DNA of 64,000 nucleotides from Lingula anatina (Eukaryota; Brachiopoda; Lingulata; Lingulida; Lingulidae): assembly GCF_001039355.2 (NCBI RefSeq), contig NW_019775469.1:537859-601858 (forward strand). The letters are read 5' to 3'. The notes below the pieces were generated by a model. That model had not been told where the DNA came from. It saw only the letters and a list, made by a program, of their open reading frames with translations, and made no database searches. Positions 45,997 to 59,134 of the stretch are shown here, piece after piece; position 1 is the first letter of the stretch; every line of letters begins with the position of its first letter. The position numbers were made by a program, and so were the translations under genes.

Positions 45997-48900
45997 CTAT
46001 AGTAAAATATAAACGAGAACGTAACAGTTTTTCTAATTCATACAATTCAATTTTCAATGGTTTGATATTAGGACATTTTATTATTACTATTATTATTATT
46101 ACTATACTATTTTACAGTAATTTAGTGAGACTCCCCACAGGGATAGATCGATTTAAAATCTATGGGAATGTGCCCTAAAACCCAAAATAGTATCTGCACA
46201 GAGTAACGGCACATCGCTTACCAGATGTACCCTTCAAGTATGGTATACTAAGTTTACTATACATGTATATGCCATAATGTAAGTGTGACGCTCAGGGTAA
46301 TTCCGTACAACCTCTCATCAATAACAATTTGTGCAAGTCATGTGAAGGATGTGTTTTGGGGGCATTTTTAAAAAGCCTTTCCAAAATGACAACACTTTAA
46401 CTTGTAGATGGCGTTTGAATGACAAGTTATAGGAAGCATTTAAGCTGGGGTGACCATGACGCAGATTGCCAGGCAGTTCAATTGGCAGCAAGTTAAGTTT
46501 CTAGCCTAGTACATAAATGGTGTCAAACAAAGCATGCTCGCTGCCGTGCACGCCAGTCCATAAGCATATTATTATTTACCAATAATTATACATCCACGTT
46601 CATCGGACGCCAGTTCATACCCATTTCTACATGAACACGTGTAGCTACCACGTGCATTGTAACAGTTGTGATCACAGGCATGAGTTCCGTTACTGCACTC
46701 GTCAACATCTGAAAGGTAAAAAAGAATATCTGTTTCATGTGACCAAATGTTACCAAAATCATAAGTCGTATTGGAAATGACATTTGTACGGAGCTTTGTT
46801 AGTATCATATTAACTTTTTTCTATTTTCATTTAAGTTTTATTTTATGGAATTTTCACCGCGGTGAAAATAATTTACTCCGCGGTGAAAATAATTTACACC
46901 GCGGTGGAAAACAATTTTCACCGCGGTGGAAAATAATTTCCACCGCGGTGGTAATTCCTGGCCATCTCGGCACGGGTGATGAATAGGTAATGAGAACCTT
47001 ACATTTGCCAGATGCCGTCACGGTGCATGCTATTGTTACATACACACAAGGTTGGTGGATCTGTTCGTGGGGCCACTGCCGTTAACTTAGGTTTCCCATC
47101 TATATTTACCACCTATATATTAAAGTCCCGCTTGCAGTTTTATGCAGAGGGAATCCCATTGTTATTACTTAATACTTAACATTATTTTTGGACAATGTAT
47201 TTTTAAATATTAGTGTGATGTGTTTGCCCATAGATCTTATCTTAATAGATGTAATCTCGGTTTCTTCGGAGAGGTTTCTTTTTACCAATATTCCCAATAA
47301 TACGCAAGTTATTATAAAGGGAAAAGCGACGTACAACATTGCAGCATTTCGGTGATTTTTAATCTATTCGAATACTGCCCGCTTCCTCCACATTCCTGGG
47401 ATGATTGGCACATAAACTGGTTAAACCGCTTGCATGTGCATGTGAGTATCTTTATCAACTTACTTCCCAGACATCTGGTAAATTTTGGATTCGTACAACC
47501 TACATGCATGCATCACCCGGGCCGAGATGGCCAGGAATTATCACCGCGGTGTAAATTATTTTCCACCGCGGTGAAAATTTATTCCCACCGCGGTGTAAAT
47601 TATTTTTCACTGCGGTGAAAATAATTTTCACCGCGGTAGAAATAATTTTCACTGCGGTGAAAATAATTTTCACTGCGGTGAAAATTCCATAAAATAAAAC
47701 TTGAAAATTAAAATGATGAAAATTTAAAAAAGTTTATATGATACTAACAAAGCTCCGTACATTTGGTATGTGATCAACTAAGAACAAAATGCATCAGTCA
47801 AGTTCTGTAGAATACTATTTACCTATACATCCACGTTCATCGGGTGCCAATTCATACCCATTTCTACATGAACACGTGTAGCTACCACGTGTATTGTGAC
47901 AGTTGTGATCACAGGCATGAGTCCCGTTACTACACTCGTCAACGTCTGGAAAGTAAAGAAGTAGATCTATTTAATGTGAACAAATGTTACAAAATCCATT
48001 GGTTTTATTGGGAAAGACATTTGTTTTTATCATTAACTAAGATCAAATTTGCATCTAGCATACACTATACATTGAAAAATGTTAACCACAAAAAAATTAT
48101 AAAACAAGCAGCTGACATGAGCTCTGTGACATGCAAGCTTAATGGCATACTATTTACCTATACATCGACGTGTATCGAGGGCCAGTTCATGCCCATTTCT
48201 ACATGAACACGTGTAGCTACCACGTGTATTGTGACAGTTGTGATCACAGACATGAGTTCCGTTACTGCACTCATCAACATCTGGAAAAAAGTAAAACATG
48301 TTAAAATATTATTTTTCACCTTCCTGCTTAGATGGAGTTATTGGAACTACAACCTTTGGCAAAATGTTTACCCCTATGAATGCATAACGAGAAATTACAA
48401 AAATGAATGTAAGGAAGAAAGTTTTCGAGTTAAAAACATCTTTGACACAGAGTTGCAGAATTTCTTGTTAGCGGCAAGAACAAAACCTTCATTGCAAGAG
48501 CAAATGGAGTCGCCATGAATATTACTCACAGCCATTATGTGACGTCCAACACTCGTTTTCTTTTCGTTTTAATTATTCTTAAACTTTTTTCATAAGCACA
48601 TCACTTCAAGGGCACCTGTGAATAGCATGCACGTCTGTCGTTTTCACTGTGACGCGTATTATGCACATGGGCTGATTACACTGTATTTACCTGTACATCC
48701 ACGTCCATCGGACGCCAGTTCATACCCATTTCTACATGAACACGTGTAGCTACCACGTGTATTGTGACAGTTTTGTTCACAAGCATGAGTCCTGTTACTG
48801 CATTCGTCAACATCTGCAAAACATAATGCTGATATAAATTCCACCAATGTTACAAAACCAATGCAATCTTGTCTCACTCGGCTTCATCGCTTTACCAACT

Positions 48901-51220
48901 ATATACTAACTGGAGATAGCAGTTGGCACTCAAATCAGTATAAAGCACTTTACACGTGCTATCTTAGACAAATACATTTCATCCGAAAGCCATATTTTAT
49001 GGGAAGTAAAAATTAGGAAAGCAGAAGATTTGATTCGATTTTTTTTGTAAAATAGACGGCTTCTTTGCCTTACCGTTGCAGAGTTTCTTGTCAGCAGCAA
49101 GGACGTAGCCTTTGTTGCAGGAACAGTAGTAGCTCTCAAGAAGATTGTTACATTTCTGCTCGCAGCCATGATGGGACGTTGAACACTCGTCGTGGTCTAA
49201 ATTTAAAATAAATAAGCCCACATTAAGTTCTGATATTGGTTATAATCAGCAGAAGTTTTACCAATTAAATGTAAACACATACATTTTGGATTTGTTTTTC
49301 AACATTACAGAACGCGTGCATCATCTAAATACATAACTTAAACGTTTTGGATAACAGCTAATTTGGTTTACGCAAACGCACAGTTCATTCAAAAATATTA
49401 ATTAGATTCTACCATCAGATATCAAAGTATATGTCAAAGCCCCAAAAGAAAATCGAGTCCTATGCATTGAGAAGCCCAGACCCCATGTTAACTTTGACAT
49501 ATATATATATATATTTGTATCGATAACAGAGTTATATTATTATGAACCCTATATCAGCCTTACCAGAGCATGTCAGACCGTTCCCGTCCAATACAAATCC
49601 AGTCCTACAGGTACAAAAGAAACTTCCCACGGTGTTGGTGCAGTTATGGGCACAGCCGCCATTGCCAGTGGAACATTCGTCGATATCTTTGGTTACGTTA
49701 AAAAACCAATTCGTTAGACATCTGGATTTACATAATGACATCAAATATTAATTAAATAATTTCAAAATTAATAAACTACGAATTATCACATTTTGTTTAA
49801 TCAGCCTTTGTTCCAAAATGCGAGATGTCCCTTTTTAATTGGGAACAATCGAAATCTCGCCTGTGAAAATCAAGTCCTAACTCATGTTATATTTTTATAG
49901 GGACCACAGCAAACGCAATGTACCTCTACACAAGTGGCTGTCCGCCTGCAGGGCATAGCCAACATTGCAACTACAGCGGTAACTTCCCCGGATGTTGGAA
50001 CATACTTGAGAACATCCACCTTTATTAGTGGAACATTCATCAATATCTGAAAAAAAACGTGTTACAAAAAAGATTTGACCTTACCTTTTTTGTTTAGTTT
50101 ACATTTAACCCATTATGTTAAATAGTCCCTGAATCACGCACTACGAACATCGAATACAAGAAAGACCCACCACACAAATCCTCAGTACATAATATAGACC
50201 GCTTGATAACGACATCATGAAATACAGTATACTGATCTATGCAATTTCAATGCAGTAAGCTACAGATACATGAGCTAATGACTTTCATTAATTTACAAAA
50301 AAAACTCAGATATAATCATACACGGTGACCCCACCCCCACCCCCCGAAAAAAAAAAAAAAAAAAAAAAACAGATTCCACAAAATAAAATTCTAATGGATC
50401 CTGCAAAGGTCCATCAAATTTCAAGAAATTTTAATACATTTTAATAGAACATAACTTTGATGCAAATTAAGAAGATAACCGAAACTTTGAGGAATTATCG
50501 TACACATTTTGAAATATAATCCAGAATGTTTCTTGACATCTGACGGACCTTTGGAGAATTAAATGATTTTTTTTTACATCTCGTCACGTGCAGTATTAAC
50601 TACCAATAGAATTGTGACACGTGTGATCACACCTATGGGTGCCTGCAGTACATTAGTTTATGTCTGGAAAATAAATGAATTAATCTATTCCATGAGATCG
50701 GCGCCTGAAACAACCGCTGTTTCTAAAAAAAAAATATTGGTTACATAAATTATGGTTATTTTCAATGTGGAAGGCTTCTGCTAAATTACCACGGGATGGC
50801 ATAGTTAAGGCTTTAAAGGGTTAAAATCCTTGGTTCTATGGTGTTTATTGTAATGTTTCATTTTAACTTATTTCAGTTTTGGTTCTCACTATGTATTAGA
50901 TTGTTCATTTGTTTTGCTTATTAAATATTGCAACATAACCATGTTCTCCCTATTGTTTGCTTATTAGAATAATGATAATAATAAATTGACAATAATGTTA
51001 TTTTCCAAAATTAAAACTCACCGTTACAGTTTTTAGTGCCAGACAATACATAGCCAGTTCTACACGAGCACTTGTAGCTCCCTGCAGTGTTCACACAGTT
51101 GTGTTGACAGCCATGGGAGCCCGTGCATTCGTTGATATCTGCAACAAAGTATAAGACAACAAAAAGGATGCACTTAATGCATAAATAATTTCAGCGTTCT
51201 CTTGAAAGCATGACAAGACA

Positions 51221-51258
<38 letters not shown>

Positions 51259-51501
51259 GAGACAATTATTGAAATATCTGTTCTTTTGTCCAAAGTAAAA
51301 CTCACCGTTACAGTTTTTAGTGCCAGACAACACATAGCCAGTTCTACACGTGCACTTGTAGCTTCCTGCAGTATTCACACAGTTGTGTTGACAGCCATGG
51401 AATCCCGTGCATTCGTTGATATCTGCAACAAAGTATAAGACAACAAAGATGATGCACTTAATTAAAAAATAGTTTCAGTATTCTATTAGATGCATAACAA
51501 G

Positions 51502-51557
<56 letters not shown>

Positions 51558-52614
51558 TGGACAATTATTGAAATATCTGTCCTCTCCCCAAAATGAAACT
51601 CACCGTTACAGTTTTTAGTGCCAGACAATACATAACCAGTTCTACACGTGCACTTGTAGCTTCCAGCAGTGTTCACACAGTTGTGTTGACAGCCATGGTA
51701 ACCCGTGCATTCGTTAATATCTGCAACAAAGTTTAAGACAACAAAGAAGATGCACTAAATGCATAAATAGCTTTTGCATTCTCTTGAGTGCATGACAAGA
51801 CAAAATAATAATAAAAATAATAATAATAAATAAACAATTATTGACATATCTATTCTTTTTTCCAAAGTAAACCTCACCGTTACAGTTTTTAGTGCCATAC
51901 AACACATATCCAGTCCTACACGTGCACATGTAACTTCCTGCAGTGTTCCCACAGTTGTGTTGACAGCCATGGTAACCCGTGCATTCGTTAATATCTGCAA
52001 CAAAGTTTAAGACAACAAAGAAGATGCACTAAATGCATAAATAGCTTTTGCATTCTCTTGAGTGCATGACAAGACAAAATAATAATAAAAATAATAATAA
52101 TAAATAAACAATTATTGACATATCTATTCTTTTCCCCAAAGTAAAACTCACCATTACAGTTTTTAGTGCCAGACAACACATAGCCAGTTCTACACGTGCA
52201 CATGTAACTTCCTGCAGTGTTCACACAGTTGTGTTGACAGCGATGAAAACGCATGCATTCGTTCATATCTGCAACAAAGTATAAGACAAAAAAGAAGATG
52301 CACTTAATTAAAAATAGTTTCAGTATTCTCTTGAATGCATGACATGACAAATAAAAATAATAATAATGAAATAGACAATTATTAAAATATCTGTTCTTTT
52401 CCTCAAAGTTAAACTCACCGTTACAGTTTTTAGTGCCAGACAACACATAGCCAGTTCTACACGTGCACCTGTAGCTTCCTGCACTGTTCATACAGTTGTG
52501 TTGACAGCCATGGGACCCCGTACATTCGTTAATATCTGCAACAAAGTATAAGGCAACAAAGAGGATGTACTTAATGCACAAATAGTTTAGTATTCTCTTG
52601 AATGCATGACATGA

Positions 52615-52652
<38 letters not shown>

Positions 52653-53082
52653 AATAGACAATCATTGAAATATCTGTTCTATTTTCCAAAGTAAAACTCA
52701 CCGTTACAGTTTTTAGTGCCATTCAATACATAGCCAGTTCTACACGTGCACTTGTAACTTCCTGCAGTGTTCACACAGTTGTGTTGACAGCCATGGGACG
52801 CCGTGCATTCGTTGATATCTGCAAAAAAGTATAAGACAACAAAGAAGCTGCACTTAATCACAAATAGTTTCAGCATTCTTTTGTTCTTTTCTCCAATGTA
52901 AAACTCACCATAACAGTTTTTAGTACCATGCAATACATATCCAGTTCTACACGTGCACCTGTAGCTTCCTGCAGTGTTCACACAGTAGTGTCTACAGCCA
53001 TGAAAACCCGTGCATTCGTTGATATCTGCAACAAAGTATAAGACAGAAAAAGTTTCAGCATTCTCTCGAATGGATGGCAAGA

Positions 53083-53130
<48 letters not shown>

Positions 53131-56100
53131 TAGACTGCAACTGGCTGAAGCCAGTGGCGGAGGATTCCCCTGCAAAATAGGTGTGAAAATGCTCTTACAA
53201 GGTCGTGTGAAGGTCATGGGTTAAATTTGACCCCATATTTTGAAAGAGCATGTGCGAATTGGGGGGGGGGGGGCAGCAAAACATCACTTTTAGCCCACTT
53301 CAATATTTCTCCATGAAATAGCCAAATGACCTTGAAAATGAGGGTCAAGGTCAAATTTGACATTTGATTTGGGGGTTTTGGGTATATGTTTGGGGTAGTT
53401 TACTATAGCATGCTATGACCAAAAACCAGTGTTTCATGGAGAAATTGCCAAACTCAAGATTTCTGCAATGTCATAAATATTTAAAAATTTATATTAAAAA
53501 AAGTAATTAGGCAGTCGCTACCAAAGTAAGGCTAACCTTAGATAAATATATAGGGCATCATTTGCTTTTATGATTGGGGCTCTGGACCTTCCGGTTTTTG
53601 AGATCTCGGAAACAAACCTTTTTTGAGTCCGTTTGGCCATTAGCGACCTTGACCTTGACCTACTTGCATAAAAGTAGGTCATTATCTGTGGATTTGGCTC
53701 AGTATCATTGGCTATAAGGCACTTAGCCATATGGCTTATAATTAAGGCCTAATGGCAATTTCAAATTTTACAAATTTTGCCTTAAAAAGCTCCTGTGACC
53801 TTGAAAAGTAGGTCAAGGTCACTGAAACTGGGTCTATAGCATATACTTACCATAGGCTACCTATGTAAATTATTTCAGATTTTTTGCGAAAAAAAACGCG
53901 CGGAAAGAATAATAATAATAATAATAACTAGACTGCAACTGGCTAAAGCCAGTGGCGGAGGATTCCCCTGCAAAAAAGGTGTGGAAATGCTCTTACAAGG
54001 TCATGTGAAAGTCATGGGTTAAATTTGACCCCATATTCTGAAAGNNNNNNNNNNNNNNNNNNNNNNNNNNNNNNNNNNNNNNNNNNNNNNNNNNNNNNNN
54101 NNNNNNNNNNNNNNNNNNNNNNNNNNNNNNNNNNNNNNNNNNNNNNNNNNNNNNNNNNNNNNNNNNNNNNNNNNNNNNNNNNNNNNNNNNNNNNNNNNNN
54201 NNNNNNNNNNNNNNNNNNNNNNNNNNNNNNNNNNNNNNNNNNNNNNNNNNNNNNNNNNNNNNNNNNNNNNNNNNNNNNNNNNNNNNNGGCTCTGGGATAT
54301 CCGGTTTCTGAGATCTCGGAAACAAACCTTTTTTGAGCCCGTTTGGCCATTAGCGACCTTGACCTTGACCTACTTGCATAAAAGTAGGTCATTACATGTG
54401 GATTCACCTCAGTATCACTGACTATAAGGGCCATAGCCATACGGCTTATACTTAAGGCCTATTGTCAATTTCAAATTTTACAAATTTTGCCATTAAAAGC
54501 CCCTGTGACCTTGAAAAGTAGGTCAAGGTCACTGAAACTGGGTCTGTGGCATATTCTGGCCATAGGCTACCTATGATAATTATTTCAGATTTTTTGCGAA
54601 AAAAAACGCGTGGAAAGAATAATAATAAATACTAGACTGCAACTGGCTGAAGCCACTGGCGGAGGATTCCCCTGCAAAATAGGTGTGGAAATGCTCTTAC
54701 AAGGCCATGTGAAGGTCATGGGTTAAATTTGACCCAATATTCTGAAAGAGCATGTGCGAATTGGGGGAGGGGGGTCAACAAAACATCACCTTTAGCCCAC
54801 TTCAATATTTCTCCATGAAATAGCCAAATGACCTTGAAAATGAGGGTCAAGGTCAAATTTGACATTTGATTTGGGGGTTTTGGGTATATGTTTGGGGTAG
54901 TTTACTATAGCATGCTATTACCAAAAACCAGTGTTTCATGGAGAAATTGCCAAACTCAAGATTTCTGCAATGTCATAAATATTTAAAAATCTATATTAAA
55001 AAAAGTAATTAGGCAGTTGCTACCAAAGTACGGCTAACCTTAGATATATATATAGGGCATCATTTGCCACTATGATTGGGGCTCTGGGCCTTCCGGTTCT
55101 TGAGATCTCGGAAACAAACCTTTTTTGATCCCGTTTGCCCATTAGCGACCTTGACCTTGACCTACTTGCATAAAAGTAGGTCATTATCTGTGGATTCTCC
55201 TCAGTATCACTGGCCATAAGGCTCTTAGCCATATGGCTTATACTTTAGGCCTAATGGCAATTTCAAATTTTACAAATTTTGCCTTTAAATGCCCCTGTGA
55301 CCTTGAAAAGTAGGTCAAGGTCACTGAAACTGGTTCTGTGGCATATTCTGACCATAGGCTACCTATGATAATTATTTCAGATTTTTTTGCGAAAAAAAAC
55401 GCGCGGAAAGAATAATAATAAAAATAATACCAAAAACAATAGTATTCCCCTATGGGGAATCCTAATAATACCAAAAACAATAGTATTCCCCTATGGGGAA
55501 TCCTAATAATAATACCAAAAACAATAGTATTCCCCTATGGGGAATCTTAATAATACCAAAAACAATAGTATTCCCCTATGGGGAATCCTAATAACTATAA
55601 TACTACCAAAAACAATAGTATTCCCCTATGGGGAATCCTAATAACTATAATACTACCAAAAACAATAGTATTCCCCTATGGGGAATCCTAATAATGATGA
55701 CAGTCATTGAAATATCTATTTGCCATCTGTAAATAGATCATGTGTTTCAAATATTTCTGATATCACCATCACTGAGGAGAGTGTCCTAAAATTACTTAAA
55801 AACATCAAAACTACTAAGGCACCAGGGCCTGATTCTATTCCTTACTGTGTCTTGAAAGAATGTGCAATCGTCCTCGTCCCAAGTATCACGCTACTCTTCC
55901 AAAAGTCAATCGATACTGGTAGCCTAGCTCGTGACTGGATTAATGCAAACATAGCACCAATCTTCAAAAAGGGTGATCGTCATCTACCTGAAAACTATCG
56001 CCCAGTATCTTTGACATCCGTGCTTAGTAAACTATTAGAACATATTGTATTTCGCCATATGTTGCAATACTTTGAACAAAACAATGTCTTGACTTCTCTA

Positions 56101-57652
56101 AATCATGGCTTTCGTCCAGGATATTCGTGCGAAACACAGCTAGCAGTGACATTAGACGACCTCACATCTAGCTTTGATCTTGGAACACAGACAGACATCG
56201 CAATACTAGATTTTTCTAAGGCACTCGATTCGGCACCGCATAACAAACTACTCCATAAGCTACACGCTTACGGGATACGAGGCAAAATACATCGGTGGAT
56301 TGCATCTTTCTTGTGTAATCGTCAAATTAAGGTAGTTGTTGAAGGTAAGAGTTCAAGATAAGTGAATGTCGCGTCTGGAGTACCACAAGGGACAGTACTA
56401 GGCCCTCTTCTCTTCCTTTGCCATATTAATGATCTACCGGACACTGTAAAATCCATGTACGCCTCTTCACTGATGATTGCTTACTATATAGGGAGATATC
56501 TTCTCAAAAAGACCACATAACTCTTCAACAAGACCTCGTAAACCTAGAAAATTAGGCCACGAAATGGGGCATGCGATTCAATGCTTCCAAATGTTACATT
56601 CTTAGTGTCCGCCAGAAATCTTCATTCTTCTACCAACTGGATAACACGGTACTTAAAAATGTCCAGACTTACCCATACTCAGGAGTCATGCTTTCTTCTG
56701 ACCTGAAATAGTCAACTCACATAAACAACATATGTAAAAAGGCCAGTATCACACGGTTGCACAATCTTTCAAGACACACTAGTATTCATTAGAAGAAATC
56801 TATGCCACAGTCCAGCGCTCACACGAAGGTCAGCGTACATAGCTCTTGTTCGCTCCACTCTAGAATATGGTGCCATCATATGGGAACCCTACTTAAAATC
56901 AGACATTGACATTTTGGAAAAAAATTCAAAGAAAACCTGCACGTTTCATCACTGCGGATTACAAGTCTCAATCTCCAGGTAGTGTCACCTCCATGCTGAA
57001 ATCACTAGATCTTCAACTACTGCAGTACCGGAGGAAGGAACTGCGGCTAACTTTTCTTTTCAAGGTGATTGAGGGGTTGGTACTAGCGATACCTCCTGAC
57101 ACTTACTTAGTACCAGCTTCCAACAAACGTCGCATAAGGGCTCAATCATTCACTGACTTTGATTCTGAAAATATTGTAAACAGTTCTAACAACAGTCGCT
57201 GTTACTGCTTACAACGCTGCAACACACTCGTCAGGAAAAAACTCTTTCTTCGTCGAAACAGATTCCGATTGGAATGGACAGAGTGATCAACAAGTTAATG
57301 TTGAAACAGTGGAAGGCTTTAGATCAGGCCTACACAGTGACTAAGTTTCCCATGCGCTCTCTTCTTTCCGTCTATCTTATACCAGTAGTGGTCCTTTTAG
57401 ACGTAATTGGACAGATACCGATATAGATCTGTTCTTCTCCCCAAAGTAAAACTCACCGTTACAGTGTTTAGTGCCATACAATACATAACCAGATCTACAC
57501 GTGCACTTGTAGCTTCCTGCAGTGTTCACACAATTGTGTTGACAGCCATGGAACCCCGTGCATTCGTTAATATCTGCAACAAAGTATATGACAACTAAGA
57601 GGATGTACTTAATGCACAAATGGTTTCTGCATTCTCTTGAGTGCATGACAAG

Positions 57653-57696
<44 letters not shown>

Positions 57697-58101
57697 GAAG
57701 ACAATTATTGAAATATCTGTTCTCTCCCCAAAGTAAAAACTCACCGTTACAGTTTTTAGTGCCAGACAATACATATCCAGTTCTACACGTGCACTTGTAG
57801 CTTCCTGCAGTGTTCACACAGTTGTGTTGACAGCCATGGTAACCCGTGCATTCGTTGATATCTGCAACAAAGTATAAGACAACAAATAGGATGCACTTAA
57901 TGCACAAACAGTTTCTGCATTCTCTTAAATGCTTGACAAGACAATTTGAAAAAGTACTTCTAATTGCTAACTTCTATTACAACTATTAATTCGTACTACT
58001 ACTACTACATCTCCTCCTCCTCCTCCTCCTCCTACTACTACTACTACAGTTTACTACTACTACTACAGTGTACTACTACTACTACTACTACTACTACAGT
58101 T

Positions 58102-58134
<33 letters not shown>

Positions 58135-58251
58135 AGTGTACTACTACTGCTACTACTACTACAGTTTACTACTACAGTTTACTGCTATTACTACTACTAT
58201 AGTTTACTAATACTACTACAGTTTACTACTACTAATACTACTACAGTTTAA

Positions 58252-58287
<36 letters not shown>

Positions 58288-58531
58288 AGTGTACTACTAC
58301 TATTACTACTACTACTACTACTACTACTACAGTTTACTAATACTACTACAGTTTACTATTACTAATACTACTACAGTTTAATACTACTACTACTACTACT
58401 ACTACAGTGTACTACTACAACTGCTACTACAGTTTACTAATACTACTACAGTTTACTATTACTAATACTACTACAGTTTAATACTACTACAACTACTACT
58501 ACTACAGTGTACTACTACTACTACTACAGTT

Positions 58532-58573
<42 letters not shown>

Positions 58574-58694
58574 AGTGTACTACTACTAGTAGTAGTAATA
58601 CAGTTTACTACTACTACTAGTACTACTACAGTGTACTACTACTACTACTACTACTACTGCTTCTACTACTACTACTACTACTACTACTACAGTT

Positions 58695-58737
<43 letters not shown>

Positions 58738-58816
58738 GTTGCTTCTACTACTTCTACTACTACAGTGTACTACTACAACTGCTACTACTACTACTACTAC
58801 TACAGTTTACTACTAT

Positions 58817-58852
<36 letters not shown>

Positions 58853-58906
58853 AATTTACTAATACTACTACAGTTTACTACTACTACTACTACTACTACT
58901 ACAGTT

Positions 58907-58940
<34 letters not shown>

Positions 58941-59101
58941 GCTACTACTACTACTACAGTTTACTACTACTACTACTACTACAGTGTACTACTACTACTA
59001 CAGTTTACTACTACTACTACTACTACTACTAATGCTACTACAGTTTACTACTACTACTACTACTACTACAGTGCACTACTACTACTACTACTACTACAGT
59101 T

Positions 59102-59134
<33 letters not shown>

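Noticed and set aside
53993-54440. ORFs spanning 54.0-54.4 kb
   Set aside because: They read through the 243-base N gap.
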